The notes: generated from the letters alone by a model not told the origin. A DNA stretch of 38,331 bases from Verrucomicrobiales bacterium (GCA_029213025.1 JARGOZ010000056.1:1-38331), one strand, 5' to 3'; positions 1 through 8,992 are shown, counted from the first letter of the stretch. Made by a program: numbers and translations.

Positions 1-915
1 CTGGGCTTTATCTATCTTCGCTACGAATATCCTGAAACAGAAAAGATTCTCGAAGAAGCGATCGAGGACGCACGTGCGGCTGGACTACTTGGGGAACATA
101 TCCTCGGAACCGACTTTGCCTTTCACCTTTATGTGAGACGGGGAGCCGGTGCTTATGTTTGTGGAGAGGAAGGCTCGCTCCTCAACAGCCTTGAAGGAAA
201 GCATCCCTTTCCCCGGAACAAACCGCCGTTTCCGGTGACCCACGGCTTTAATGATAAGCCAACTGTGGTAAACAACGTGGAAACTCTTGCCTCAGTCCCC
301 CACATCGTGGAAAAAGGGGCGGAATGGTATCGGGATCTTGGAATGGGTGAACACGCCGGTTCCAAACTGGTCAGCCTTTCAGGAGATATCCAAAGACCGG
401 GAAACTACGAAGTTCCGATCGGAATGCCTCTTGCAACTCTCCTTTACGAATGGGCCGGCGGTCCCGGTGAAGGCCGCACCGTCCAAGCCGTGACTATGGC
501 CGGACTGTCCGGGGGATTTCTCGCCGGGGATGACCTCAATGTCACTTTGGATGAACCGTCGATTCGCAGCAAAGGCTCGTTTCTCGGGGCCGGCGGGATC
601 ATCGTATTCGACGACACCCGCGACATGGTGAAAGCAACTCATGATGTGATGTCATTCTTCGCCCACGAAAGCTGCGGGAAATGTTTCCCGTGCCGGATCG
701 GGACTCAGCGTATGACGGAACGGCTCAACGGAGATTCACCGGCGCTTACTTCAGCCGACTGGAACACCGAGATGCAAGACATCGGCTCCACCATGAAAGC
801 AACCAGCGCCTGCGGACTGGGAATGGCCGCCCCACACGTTACGGAATCGCTGATGCGCTACTTCCCCGAGCAGGTCGAAGCCCATCTCGCCAAATCAGAT
901 ACGACCGCTACGTAA
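1..915 (+). CDS. nuoF: NADH-quinone oxidoreductase subunit F, C-terminal part (5' end outside window)
   Basis: This is the NADH-oxidising, FMN- and 4Fe-4S-carrying subunit of respiratory complex I. The reading frame is open from base 1, so about 304 residues are visible of a family length near 420-450, and the N-terminal third is missing. A GAGAYVCGEE segment at about residues 47-56, followed by a LLNSLEG and KPPFP stretch, matches the nucleotide/FMN-binding fold. The C-terminal ESCGKCFPCRIG motif plus a later Cys (in SACGLG) supplies the four ligands of the N3 iron-sulfur cluster. The gene ends with TAA six bases before the end of a convergent Rpn gene, so no nuoG follows directly, although nuoE-nuoF-nuoG is the common order. 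Identification is secure; a nuoF-like subunit of a related NAD-linked hydrogenase or formate dehydrogenase is less likely, given the typical C-terminal end. Confidence 0.93.
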   Translation: MGFIYLRYEYPETEKILEEAIEDARAAGLLGEHILGTDFAFHLYVRRGAGAYVCGEEGSLLNSLEGKHPFPRNKPPFPVTHGFNDKPTVVNNVETLASVPHIVEKGAEWYRDLGMGEHAGSKLVSLSGDIQRPGNYEVPIGMPLATLLYEWAGGPGEGRTVQAVTMAGLSGGFLAGDDLNVTLDEPSIRSKGSFLGAGGIIVFDDTRDMVKATHDVMSFFAHESCGKCFPCRIGTQRMTERLNGDSPALTSADWNTEMQDIGSTMKATSACGLGMAAPHVTESLMRYFPEQVEAHLAKSDTTAT

Positions 916-921
916 GGAAAA

Positions 922-1932
922 TCAGTCCTGACTTTTTCCCATCTCCGAGCGGAGATCGGCGACACAATTCAAAGGTAAACCAGTTGCTTCGGACACTTTT
1001 TCATCGCTCAAGCCCATTTCGATGAGCTTAACAGCGATTTCAGCCTGCTTTTTGGCTTCACCTTTCTCCAGGCCTTTTTCCAGGCCTTTTTCGATCCCTT
1101 CTTTCACCAGCTGATCCGCGACACTTCCTGCTTCGTATTGCATTTTACCTTCTCCTTTGCTGGTTACGATACTCAGAAACTCTTCTTTCGTCAATCCGGC
1201 CCGTGACATCAAGGCGTAAGACAATATCAAAAGAACGGGCGCTCTATGACTGGCGTAGGCATGGTTGAGTTCCTCGATATTTTCCTCCAGCCACTCCTTC
1301 ACCGAATGAAACATCACCGCCTTCATCAGACTGAGTCCCAACCGGGCGAGCGGGTCATCCGGTGTAATTCTCGGTGAATCTTCATCGAGTCGAATCAAAT
1401 CAATTTCGAACCTCGGAACCCAGCGGTGCAATTCATTATCCAAACCTTTGAGATCGATCAGGTCCTCCAATACCAGCCCCTTGCGCCAGCCTTCAGTTCC
1501 CTGAAATAAGACGACCGGGTAAACAAAAGGAAGTTTTCGCCCCGGTAAAAGGCGCCCCTCCCTCAATAGATGTCGATAAATCATACCGACGTAAATCCAC
1601 ATGCGAAGAGCCATCCATGAGTCTCTGCGACGCTGATGTTCCCACAACACATAAACATATACATCCCGCTCTTTCCTGTCCGCCCTGGGAATTCGAAATA
1701 GCAGGTCCGATTCGACCTCAGACATCTGCTCATCGACAAAATGCGAATTTTCCACCTCCAACCGGTCGAGATGAAGCACGCGCTTCAATGATTCAGGAAG
1801 TTGCGATTCTAAAAGCCCAATAGCCTCCTCCGGAGAACCAAAGTATCCCAGAATGAAGCGATTATGCGGCCCCTGCAAAGACGATTTATCCCGGGATTCC
1901 TCACTGCTGCTCTCAGAGTCGTCCGGCATCAT
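922..1932 (-). CDS. Rpn-family recombination-promoting nuclease / putative transposase (PD-(D/E)XK)
   Basis: Rpn (YhgA-like) proteins are PD-(D/E)XK DNA endonucleases linked to RecA-independent recombination. The visible signature is a PHNRF...GSPEEAIGLLESQLPE start, FVDEQM, then ESDLLFRI and VLWEHQ, which provide the D...ExQ active-site pattern. The C-terminus carries the family's KGLEKGLEKGEAKKQAE linker, encoded by a short internal DNA repeat near 1066-1092, and a helical AVKLIEMGLSDEKVSEATGL tail. The start is taken as ATG at 1932 (336 aa). A TTG at 1992 is also in frame, but the extra 20 residues would be encoded by the hairpin repeat at 1948-1988, so they are probably not native. No good Shine-Dalgarno is seen at either start. 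The gene lies head-to-tail downstream of the RimK-like gene and converges on nuoF. The family is often mobile and multicopy. Confidence 0.85.
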   Translation of the reverse strand: MMPDDSESSSEESRDKSSLQGPHNRFILGYFGSPEEAIGLLESQLPESLKRVLHLDRLEVENSHFVDEQMSEVESDLLFRIPRADRKERDVYVYVLWEHQRRRDSWMALRMWIYVGMIYRHLLREGRLLPGRKLPFVYPVVLFQGTEGWRKGLVLEDLIDLKGLDNELHRWVPRFEIDLIRLDEDSPRITPDDPLARLGLSLMKAVMFHSVKEWLEENIEELNHAYASHRAPVLLILSYALMSRAGLTKEEFLSIVTSKGEGKMQYEAGSVADQLVKEGIEKGLEKGLEKGEAKKQAEIAVKLIEMGLSDEKVSEATGLPLNCVADLRSEMGKSQD

Positions 1933-1947
1933 CCAGGTTTCACCGCT

Positions 1948-1988
1948 AATCCAACAGGGTACAATGCTCGACTGTACCCTGTTAAGCC
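1948..1988. repeat. 22-nt hairpin repeat, locus A: two units in inverted orientation
   Basis: Two copies of the GTACCCTGTTR unit face away from each other: the minus-strand copy covers 1948-1966 and the plus-strand copy 1970-1988, with 3 nt between them. Together they make an 11-bp perfect inverted repeat, AACAGGGTACA (1953-1963) and TGTACCCTGTT (1973-1983), with a 9-nt spacer. This is the only locus of the four with an inverted rather than tandem arrangement. It lies between the RimK-like stop and the Rpn ATG, and covers the alternative TTG-initiated N-terminus of Rpn. Confidence 0.85.
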
Positions 1989-1993
1989 TCAAA

Positions 1994-3208
1994 TCATGAG
2001 GTCGCTTCGTCGAGAGTTGTCCCCTCTGTAACCGGAGTGGCAGGTAAGGGTTTCAGTTTCCGGCGACGCTTCGGACGGTCCTTTATCATCGACTTCATAG
2101 TCTCCACTTTTCCGTAGCAGAGCAAAACGTCGTGCGCTTCCAGTACCCGGGAGGATTTAGGGTTGGAAATTACAGAGTCCCCGCGCTTCAAGGTCAAAAC
2201 CACCACGTCCTGCTCTCTCAATCCGGTTTGTTCAATGGTTTGCCCGACAAAGGCGCTCCCTTCCGGAATAAAGATATCAGCCACTCCGTATCCCCTGCTT
2301 ACCGTCAATCTCTGACGCAGGTCAATGTCGGGTAAATCAGCCTGGTCACAGATGAAATTGATAACTTCGCCCGCAATATCGAGCCCGGTAGCACCTTCGA
2401 TCCCCTCCAGCCCCGGAGAGGAATTGATCTCCATAATTTGCGGGCCGTCTTTACCTTCCAGCATATCCACGCCGCAAACTTTCAACCCCATGATCTGTGC
2501 CGCACGAACTGCCGCTTTTTCGTAAACCGGATCGAGATCGATCGCGGTAGCCAGCCCACCCCGGTGGACATTGCTCCGGAATTCCTGCCCCTGCGCAGTC
2601 CGACGCATAGCCGCAACAACACGGTCGTTGATAACAAAGGCGCGGACGTCTTTGCCTTTGCTTTCGGCGACGAATTTCTGGATCAACACATTCTGATTGG
2701 CGCTGTGAAGAGTCTCGATAATCGCCTTGGCAATCTCCGGCTTATCCGCCAAAATCACTCCCACACCTTGAGTTCCTTCGATCAGTTTGATGATCACCGG
2801 GGTGCCGCCAACCCGGTCAATCGCATCGGAAACATCATTTTTGTGGCTCACATAAGCCGTTCTCGGAATACCAATGTCGTGTCGGGACAGAATCTGCAGA
2901 CTTTTCAATTTATCCCGCGAATTTCCAATCCCCGCAGCGGTGTTTGGGGTATAGACATCCATCTGCTCAAACTGTCGCACGACGGTAGTTCCGTACCGGG
3001 TGATAGATGTTCCGACCCTGGGCAAAATAGCATCGGGAATCTCGATCGTTTTGTTCCGGTAGAGGAGATCCGGCTCGCCTTCTTCCATATCGATCGCAAA
3101 CCTCAGAGGGTCTCGAATTTTTACTTCCAACCCTTTGGTTTCGGCAGCCTCCATGAGGCGGCGTGTGGAATAACAATCAGGAGCCCGGGAGAGAATAGTT
3201 AAACGCAT
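1994..3208 (-). CDS. RimK-family ATP-grasp glutamate ligase fused to a C-terminal RCK_C (TrkA-C) domain
   Basis: RimK-type enzymes add glutamate or related amino acids to a carboxylate acceptor (ribosomal protein S6 in E. coli) using ATP. Residues 1 to about 300 follow the family: an N-terminal MRLTILSR domain, a TPNTAAGIGNSRDKLKSLQIL segment, the ATP-grasp core with VIIKLIEGTQGVGV, IQKFVAESKGKDVRAFV, and the metal-binding MEINSSPGLEGIEGATG motif. Residues of about 312-385 resemble an RCK_C domain (GSAFVGQTIEQTGLREQDVVVLTLKRGD ... EAHDVLLCYG), the small ligand-binding module of K+ channels and transporters. The acceptor of this ligase cannot be told from sequence. Its ATG is 107 bp from the divergent Gfo/Idh start, so that gap must hold promoters for both. 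Confidence 0.88.
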   Translation of the reverse strand: MRLTILSRAPDCYSTRRLMEAAETKGLEVKIRDPLRFAIDMEEGEPDLLYRNKTIEIPDAILPRVGTSITRYGTTVVRQFEQMDVYTPNTAAGIGNSRDKLKSLQILSRHDIGIPRTAYVSHKNDVSDAIDRVGGTPVIIKLIEGTQGVGVILADKPEIAKAIIETLHSANQNVLIQKFVAESKGKDVRAFVINDRVVAAMRRTAQGQEFRSNVHRGGLATAIDLDPVYEKAAVRAAQIMGLKVCGVDMLEGKDGPQIMEINSSPGLEGIEGATGLDIAGEVINFICDQADLPDIDLRQRLTVSRGYGVADIFIPEGSAFVGQTIEQTGLREQDVVVLTLKRGDSVISNPKSSRVLEAHDVLLCYGKVETMKSMIKDRPKRRRKLKPLPATPVTEGTTLDEATS

Positions 3209-3315
3209 GCCGCAATCTCATGCCAGACACACAATTGGCAACTATTGAAGTGATCGGCATCGAATTAGCGCAATTGATTTTTCTTTTCACCTTCAATCTA
3301 TGCCACCTTAGGGCC

Positions 3316-4653
3316 ATGAAATCTACAAATCGCCGTAGCCTGCTGAAAAACTCGCTCCTGCTTTCCGCTCCATGGATAGGTTGGTCCAGCACCGCCAGCG
3401 GCGGACCGCCCTCGAAAGAACTTCGCGTAGCCAGCTTTGGTGCCGCAAAAAGAGCCTGGAGAGATATCGAAGGGATCACCGCCGTGCCCAATACCACCCT
3501 GGTAGCAGTAGCCGAAATTGACGAAAGTCATCTCAAACAGGTAAACAAACAATTTCCAAAAACTAAGGTTTACCGGGACTGGCGTAACCTTCTCGAAAAA
3601 GAATCAAAAAATATCGATGCCATCGTGGTTGCCACCCCCGATCACATGCACGCGCCGATGGCGATGAGTGCCATGCTGGCAGGATTTCCTGTATACTGCG
3701 AAAAGCCGCTTACCCGAACGCTCCATGAAGCCCGTGCGCTGCGCGAATTTGCAGAAGCAAAGGGTCTCGTCACGCAGATGGGGAATCAAAGATCCCAGCA
3801 TGAAAACAACCGGACTACGGTAAAATACCTGCGCGAGGGCATCGTCGGCACGGTCCGGGAAATTCACTGCATGCAAAACAAACAGTGGGGGTCCATGGAG
3901 CCACTTCCCGCCCCCGGTGAGGTGCCACCTGGAGTGGACTGGGATCTCTGGCTCGGAGTCCGCCCGGAGCGTCCCTGGGTCGACAAAATGTTCCACCCCT
4001 TCAACTGGCGGGGGCGGCTCGGTTTCGGATGCGGAAACCTCGGTGACATGGGCTGCCATATTTTCCACCCCTGGTATCTGGGGCTCAACCCAGGCGCCCC
4101 GCTGACTGCGGAAAGTTTCGGCCCCGGCCCGGCTAACCCCGACAGCTGGCCGACCGGCGTTCTTGTTAAATGGGAATTCGCCGGATCAAAAACCAGTGGC
4201 GGTAAGCCCTTTACTGTATCCTGGCATGATGGCGGCCAACCCGCCCCTGAGCACGTAGTGAAAGCAGTAGGCGGGCCGGAAAATGCAATTGGCAGCGGCA
4301 GTATCATTATAGGCACAAAAGGTGCCCTAATTTCCCCCCACGTTTCCGGGAAGGTTCGCTTTTTTGCCGACGGAAAAGAGGTCGAAGATGCTATCGAACC
4401 ATTCACCGAAATCAACGATCACTACGCCGATTTCGCCAGTGCCGTGCGGGGGGACAGCGGCACTAAACCTCTGTCTCACTTTGGCCATGCCGGACCGATG
4501 ACCGAAGCGGTTTTAGTAGGCACCTACGCGGTTCGCACTCCCGGAGTAAAACTGGAATGGGATTCCGCCAATCTGCGTTTTACTAACTCACCGGAAGCCA
4601 ATCTACTTGTTCGCGAACCCTACCGGAAAGGCTGGGAAGTCGAGGGGCTATAG
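3316..4653 (+). CDS. Gfo/Idh/MocA family NAD(P)-dependent oxidoreductase, Tat-exported
   Basis: This family oxidises or reduces sugars and cyclitols, and PVC bacteria carry many exported members. The start is placed at ATG 3316 (445 aa), because it opens a twin-arginine signal (NRRSLLKN followed by a hydrophobic stretch and an ASG cleavage region). The upstream in-frame ATG at 3220 would add 32 residues in front of the signal and is rejected. The Rossmann part contains VASFGAA, VVATPDHMHAPMAM and the family EKP motif at residues 129-131. The middle has the ENNRTTVKYLREG and WDLWLGVRP...FNWRG segments of the Planctomycetes/Verrucomicrobia subgroup. The dehydrogenase gene follows after 16 bases and is probably co-transcribed. 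The substrate is unknown; a role in polysaccharide sugar catabolism is inferred. Confidence 0.88.
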   Translation: MKSTNRRSLLKNSLLLSAPWIGWSSTASGGPPSKELRVASFGAAKRAWRDIEGITAVPNTTLVAVAEIDESHLKQVNKQFPKTKVYRDWRNLLEKESKNIDAIVVATPDHMHAPMAMSAMLAGFPVYCEKPLTRTLHEARALREFAEAKGLVTQMGNQRSQHENNRTTVKYLREGIVGTVREIHCMQNKQWGSMEPLPAPGEVPPGVDWDLWLGVRPERPWVDKMFHPFNWRGRLGFGCGNLGDMGCHIFHPWYLGLNPGAPLTAESFGPGPANPDSWPTGVLVKWEFAGSKTSGGKPFTVSWHDGGQPAPEHVVKAVGGPENAIGSGSIIIGTKGALISPHVSGKVRFFADGKEVEDAIEPFTEINDHYADFASAVRGDSGTKPLSHFGHAGPMTEAVLVGTYAVRTPGVKLEWDSANLRFTNSPEANLLVREPYRKGWEVEGL

Positions 4654-4669
4654 TATTCTTTTTCTGTAT

Positions 4670-5695
4670 ATGCGAGCTGTAACTATAGCGGAACCAAAAC
4701 GTCTCGAACGAATTGATATAGCCGCACCCGGCTGCCCCGCCCCGGGGGAGGCACTGGTCCGGACGCACCGCATGGGTGTGTGCGGAACAGATATAAGCAG
4801 TTTTCTGGGAAAGTTTCCATTTTTCGATTACCCGCGAATTCCCGGTCACGAACTGGGTGTCGAAGTTCTGGAAGTAGGGAAAAGTGTCAAAAATGTGAAA
4901 ACCGGGGACCGCTGCAGCGTAGAACCCTACATGAATTGCGGAGTCTGTTATCCCTGCCGAAAAGGTAAACAAAACTGCTGCGAAAAACTCAATGTTATCG
5001 GCATCATGTCCGATGGCGGACTGTGCGACAGGTTTTTGATCCGCGCCGAAAAACTACATCCATCAGACAGCCTTTCCTATGACCAACTGGCCCTGGTCGA
5101 GACCCTCGCAATCGGTTGTCACGGAACCGCCCGTGTCGCCCCGGAATCCGGAGATCAAGTACTGATAATCGGCGCCGGCCCCATCGGTTTGTCCATGTTG
5201 GAATTTACCCTGCTCACCGGGGCGCAAGTAACGGTTATGGATATGTCCGAATCGCGACTCTCCTTTTGTGAACGTAACTATGGAATTACCAACACGGTTA
5301 TATACAAAGGCAACGGATCGGAGATTGAACAAATAAATAAAATCACAGACGGGGATCGATTCGCAGTCGTGGCCGATGCTACGGGAAGTCATCAATCTAT
5401 GGCAAATGCCCTTCAATACGTAGCTCACTCAGGCAAACTGCTGTTTCTCGGCGTGACTACCTCGGAGATTACTTTTCCCCACCCCGCCATGCATAAACCG
5501 GAGATGACCATCATGAGCGCCCGCAATGCACTGCCGTCGGATTTTAGAAACATCATAACCCTTATCGAAACCGGCAAAATTGACTCCAACCCGTGGATTA
5601 CCCACCGAACCGGTTTCGAAAATTCCATAGCGGAGTTCGCCACATTTTGCGACCCTGCTTCCGGAGTGATCAAAGCCATGATCGAGGTAAATTAA
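4670..5695 (+). CDS. Zinc-dependent medium-chain alcohol/polyol dehydrogenase
   Basis: This is an MDR-superfamily enzyme that oxidises a hydroxyl of a polyol or sugar acid with NAD(P). Counted from ATG 4670 (341 aa), the catalytic zinc ligands appear as C38 and H60-E61 (IPGHELG). The structural zinc site is C90, C93, C96 and C104. The Rossmann motif is IIGAGPIG in the second half. The C-terminal NPWITHR...FATFCDP...GVIKAMIEV stretch resembles sugar-acid (L-gulonate/L-galactonate type) 5-dehydrogenases; this is a resemblance only. An in-frame upstream start at 4607 would overlap the preceding gene and has no domain support. The 16-bp gap and shared strand suggest an operon with the Gfo/Idh oxidoreductase and a joint sugar-oxidation role. 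Confidence 0.87.
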   Translation: MRAVTIAEPKRLERIDIAAPGCPAPGEALVRTHRMGVCGTDISSFLGKFPFFDYPRIPGHELGVEVLEVGKSVKNVKTGDRCSVEPYMNCGVCYPCRKGKQNCCEKLNVIGIMSDGGLCDRFLIRAEKLHPSDSLSYDQLALVETLAIGCHGTARVAPESGDQVLIIGAGPIGLSMLEFTLLTGAQVTVMDMSESRLSFCERNYGITNTVIYKGNGSEIEQINKITDGDRFAVVADATGSHQSMANALQYVAHSGKLLFLGVTTSEITFPHPAMHKPEMTIMSARNALPSDFRNIITLIETGKIDSNPWITHRTGFENSIAEFATFCDPASGVIKAMIEVN

Positions 5696-5840
5696 TCGTT
5701 AATTACTACAGTTTGACACTTTCGCTTTATCCCCTTACTCTGCGGCTGATTCACCTGTCCCCACGATTCTTTTTTTGATATCACGGCTTCAGTTGTCTTA
5801 CAATCCGAGCAACAAATTTGTTTGGAAGCTGTCGATCGAG

Positions 5841-5885
5841 GTGTGCGCTCTCCTTTGATTTGTGAAATAAATGCGCACATTTTTG
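5841..5885 (+). promoter_or_regulatory. Leader hairpin plus T-run just upstream of the RRM gene
   Basis: In the 200-bp gap before the RRM gene, TGTGCGC (5842-5848) pairs with GCGCACA (5873-5879), followed by five Ts (5880-5884) and, 11 bases later, the ATG at 5896. The 24-nt loop makes it a weak terminator. It could be an attenuator, a thermo-responsive leader, or chance. The rest of 5696-5895 shows no confident gene. A TTGACA at 5713-5718 has no good matching -10 box. Confidence 0.3.
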
Positions 5886-5895
5886 ACTAGTACTA

Positions 5896-6324
5896 ATGAA
5901 TATCTATGTGGGAAACCTTCCCTATACCATGTCTGAGGTGACACTCAGAGAATTGTTTGGCCAATACGGGGCCGTTGTGAATGCCAATATCATCATGGAC
6001 CGGGAAACCGGCCAATCAAAAGGATTTGGTTTTATTGAAATGGAGAATTCCGAGGAAGGCGACCAGGCAATTCGCGAGCTCGACGGCAGCGATGTTGAAG
6101 GCCGAAATATCAAAGTGAATGAAGCACGTCCACGCGAAGAAAATCGCGGCGGTGGCGGCGGCGGCGGTGGTTATCGCGGCGGCGGCGGCGGTCGCGGTGG
6201 TGATCGTCGCGGCGGCGGCGGCGGTGGTGGCGGCTATCGCGGTGGCGGTGGCGGCGGTGGAAAAGGCGGTCGCGGCGGCAAAGGCGGCGGCGGCGGTGGT
6301 GGTCGCGGACGCGACAACTGGTAA
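5896..6324 (+). CDS. RRM-domain RNA-binding protein with glycine-rich RGG-like tail
   Basis: The protein is 142 aa. Residues 1 to about 78 are a canonical RNA recognition motif with RNP2 (IYVGNL, residues 3-8) and RNP1 (KGFGFIEM, about residues 42-49), which bind single-stranded RNA. Residues of about 84-140 are almost pure glycine with interspersed Arg, Tyr and Lys (YRGGGG, GGDRRGG, GGRGRDNW). This layout matches small bacterial RRM proteins of cyanobacteria and PVC bacteria, several of which are cold-induced. The tail is encoded mainly by GGC/GGT codons, which makes long false ORFs (poly-Ala, Arg/His-rich) in other frames. There is no Shine-Dalgarno in front of the ATG. A strong intrinsic terminator at 6358-6389 closes the unit, so it is probably monocistronic and well expressed. 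Confidence 0.93.
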   Translation: MNIYVGNLPYTMSEVTLRELFGQYGAVVNANIIMDRETGQSKGFGFIEMENSEEGDQAIRELDGSDVEGRNIKVNEARPREENRGGGGGGGGYRGGGGGRGGDRRGGGGGGGGYRGGGGGGGKGGRGGKGGGGGGGRGRDNW

Positions 6325-6357
6325 TTTTCCACTTACCGAATAACAATTTACCGGAAA

Positions 6358-6389
6358 AGCCGTCGGAATTCGTTCCGGCGGCTTTTTTT
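6358..6389 (+). terminator. Intrinsic terminator of the RRM gene
   Basis: An 11-bp stem, AGCCGTCGGAA (6358-6368) with TTCCGGCGGCT (6373-6383) and one G-T wobble, is capped by a TTCG tetraloop and runs into seven Ts (6383-6389). It starts 33 bases after the RRM stop codon. This is one of the clearest terminators in the window. The remaining bases to glgP (6390-6532) hold only a weaker CCGCCGA/TCGGCGG pairing (6394-6400 and 6420-6426). Confidence 0.9.
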
Positions 6390-6532
6390 ATCTCCGCCGA
6401 TATCGAATATCTCCCCTTTTCGGCGGTATTCTTTCGGTTTTCAGCTATTTTCCTCCCAACCTGCCCTTTTCCTCCCCGGAGAAGCTTGCATATGCCTTCG
6501 ATTAAGCCGACAGGTCACAAATTTTCTGCACT

Positions 6533-8992
6533 ATGAACGACTCCACTCCTTCAGACTCCCTTTCCGAAAAAGTCGCCCTTTTGAAAGGGGAAATTCTCTC
6601 GAATTTGATTCGGAAACAAGCCCACGGTCCGGACACAGCCACTTCACATGACTGGTGGACTGCCGTTTGCCTTACGACCCGGGACAGAATTCTCGAAAAC
6701 GCCTGCGAAATGAGGCGGGCTCACAGGGAGCGGAACGTAAAGCGGGTTTATTATTTGTCGCTCGAATACCTCATGGGCCGCCTTTTGGAAAATAATCTGG
6801 TCAATATCGGCGAATTAGACACAACCCGTGCGGCATTGAAAGAACTCGGACAGGATCTGGATGACCTGATGGACGAAGGTCCCGATTTAGGACTCGGCAA
6901 CGGCGGTCTCGGTCGCCTCGCTGCCTGTTTTATGGATTCCCTCTCGACTCTCGATCTCCCGGCTATCGGCTACGGCATCAACTACGAGTTCGGCTTGTTC
7001 CGCCAGTCCTTTGTGGATAACAAACAGGTAGAACTTCCTGACGAATGGCGCCGGTTCGGAAATCCGTGGGGGATTTGCCGACCGGAATATGCGGTGGAAG
7101 TGCCCATGTATGGAAAAGTGGAACTGAAGTTCGATACCAACGGCAAAGGAACACCGGTCTGGACTGATACAAGGTCAATCCTCGGAGTCCCCTGGGATAT
7201 CCCCGTTACCGGATACGACACAAAAACCGTGAACTTTCTTCGACTCTGGGAAAGCCGCGCATCCCAGGAGTTTGACCTCGGAATTTTTAATCGCGGCGGT
7301 TATGTCGATGCAGTGCGTCAGAAAGCGGAAAGCGAGACGATTTCCAAAGTTCTCTACCCCAACGACTCAACCGAAGCCGGTAAGGAACTGCGCCTCGTTC
7401 AGCAGTATTTCTTCGTCACCTGTTCGCTACAGGATATTATCAAAAGGCACCGCAAAGCCGGAAATTCATGGGAACAGCTCCCGGACAAAGCGGCTATCCA
7501 ACTCAACGACACCCACCCGGCTATTGCTGTAGCGGAGTTGATCCGGCTTTTGACGGACGAAGAAGGCCTGAGTTGGGACGAAGCCTGGAAAATCAGTCAC
7601 CGGACATTTTCCTACACCAATCACACACTGCTTCCTGAAGCTCTCGAAAAATGGAGCGTGCCTCTTTTCCAGAAGGTTTTGCCGAGACATCTGCAGATCA
7701 TCTACGACATCAACAAGCAATTTCTGGAACAGGATGTGGAGAAAAAGTGGCCCGGAGACACCCGCAAAAAGTCAGAACTTTCTCTCATCGAGGAAAGTAT
7801 GCCACAGCAAATCCGGATGGCCTACATGGCTGTGGTCTGCAGCCACACGACCAACGGAGTGGCGGCCCTGCATACCGAGTTGCTGAAAAAAGATCTCTTC
7901 AAACCGTTCGATGAACTTTATCCCGGTCGAATTCAGAACAAAACCAACGGCATCACCCCGCGTCGCTGGTTGAAAGCCTGTAACCCGGAACTGTCCGGTC
8001 TGATTGACCGCAGTATCGGCAGTGACTGGCCGAAAGACCTGGACCGGCTTCGGGATTTGGAAAAGTTCGCAGACGATGCCGCGTGGAAAGACGAGTTCAT
8101 GGCGATCAAACTCCGCAACAAAGAGCGGCTCGGCAAACTAATCACGCAACGCTGCGGGATCACCGTGGATCCTACCGCTCTTTTCGATGTCCAGATCAAA
8201 CGCCTGCATGAATACAAAAGACAACACCTCAATCTACTCAACATTGTAACGCAGTATCGCCGCCTGCTGAATAATCCCGATCTCGACATCGTTCCCCGCG
8301 TGTTTGTTTTCGGCGCGAAAGCCGCACCCGGTTACACCCTGGCGAAGGAGATCATCCACGCGATCAACGCCGTGGGGGAAAAGATCAACAATGACAAACG
8401 AATTCAGGGCAAACTGAAGGTAGCTTTCCTTCCCAATTACGGCGTCAGCGTCGCCGAGACGATTATCCCGGCAGCGGATCTTTCCGAGCAAATTTCCACA
8501 GCCGGTAAGGAGGCGTCCGGCACCGGTAATATGAAACTTGCGCTCAACGGTGCTCTCACCATAGGAACTCTGGACGGCGCGAATGTCGAGATTCTTGAAG
8601 AAGTGGGCGAAGACAATATTTTCATCTTCGGTCTCACCGTGGAGGAAGTCGAAGCACTCGGGAAAAAGGGATACAATTCCCGCGAATTTTTCCAGAAAAA
8701 CGAGGAACTTGCCGATACCCTCGAATGGCTCACATCCGACTTCTTTGCCCCCTCCGGTTCATTCAATCAACTGCGTTACAGCCTGATTGAAGGCAACGAC
8801 CCTTTCCTTGTCTTCCCGGACTATACGCCGTATGTGGCTACCCAGGGGAAAGTTGACCGAATGTTCAAAGACAAAGATCAATGGGCGAAAAGCGCTATCC
8901 TCAACACAGCCAGAGTCGGGAAATTCTCCAGCGACAGAACCATTCGCGAATACGCTGAACAAATTTGGAATCTTCCGCCGGAAAGGATTTAG
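6533..8992 (+). CDS. glgP: Glycogen/starch/maltodextrin phosphorylase
   Basis: This PLP enzyme releases glucose 1-phosphate from alpha-1,4-glucan ends using phosphate, in cytosolic glycogen breakdown. The 819-aa length is typical of the family (about 800-840). Hallmarks are [17 protein letters not shown], the active-site [53 protein letters not shown], and the PLP-lysine motif [14 protein letters not shown] with the lysine at residue 668. [11 protein letters not shown] follows. The ATG at 6533 has no visible Shine-Dalgarno. The CPBP protease gene begins 8 bases after the stop, so the two are likely co-transcribed, though no functional link is obvious. Confidence 0.97.
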   Translation: MNDSTPSDSLSEKVALLKGEILSNLIRKQAHGPDTATSHDWWTAVCLTTRDRILENACEMRRAHRERNVKRVYYLSLEYLMGRLLENNLVNIGELDTTRAALKELGQDLDDLMDEGPDLGLGNGGLGRLAACFMDSLSTLDLPAIGYGINYEFGLFRQSFVDNKQVELPDEWRRFGNPWGICRPEYAVEVPMYGKVELKFDTNGKGTPVWTDTRSILGVPWDIPVTGYDTKTVNFLRLWESRASQEFDLGIFNRGGYVDAVRQKAESETISKVLYPNDSTEAGKELRLVQQYFFVTCSLQDIIKRHRKAGNSWEQLPDKAAIQLNDTHPAIAVAELIRLLTDEEGLSWDEAWKISHRTFSYTNHTLLPEALEKWSVPLFQKVLPRHLQIIYDINKQFLEQDVEKKWPGDTRKKSELSLIEESMPQQIRMAYMAVVCSHTTNGVAALHTELLKKDLFKPFDELYPGRIQNKTNGITPRRWLKACNPELSGLIDRSIGSDWPKDLDRLRDLEKFADDAAWKDEFMAIKLRNKERLGKLITQRCGITVDPTALFDVQIKRLHEYKRQHLNLLNIVTQYRRLLNNPDLDIVPRVFVFGAKAAPGYTLAKEIIHAINAVGEKINNDKRIQGKLKVAFLPNYGVSVAETIIPAADLSEQISTAGKEASGTGNMKLALNGALTIGTLDGANVEILEEVGEDNIFIFGLTVEEVEALGKKGYNSREFFQKNEELADTLEWLTSDFFAPSGSFNQLRYSLIEGNDPFLVFPDYTPYVATQGKVDRMFKDKDQWAKSAILNTARVGKFSSDRTIREYAEQIWNLPPERI

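Noticed and set aside
2438..3202. 254-codon plus-strand ORF opposite the RimK-like gene
   Set aside because: It is a shadow of a well-supported gene, with no recognisable domain.
3220..3315. Extended N-terminus of the Gfo/Idh protein
   Set aside because: It would place 32 residues ahead of a Tat signal peptide; the ATG at 3316 is a better start.
5692..5880. 62-codon minus-strand ORF with CxxC-like motifs
   Set aside because: No usable start with ribosome site and no family match from memory, so it is mentioned as an observation but not annotated as a gene.
6110..6346. Arg/His-rich (minus) and poly-Ala (plus) ORFs over the RRM tail
   Set aside because: They are out-of-frame readings of GGC/GGT glycine codons in the real gene.
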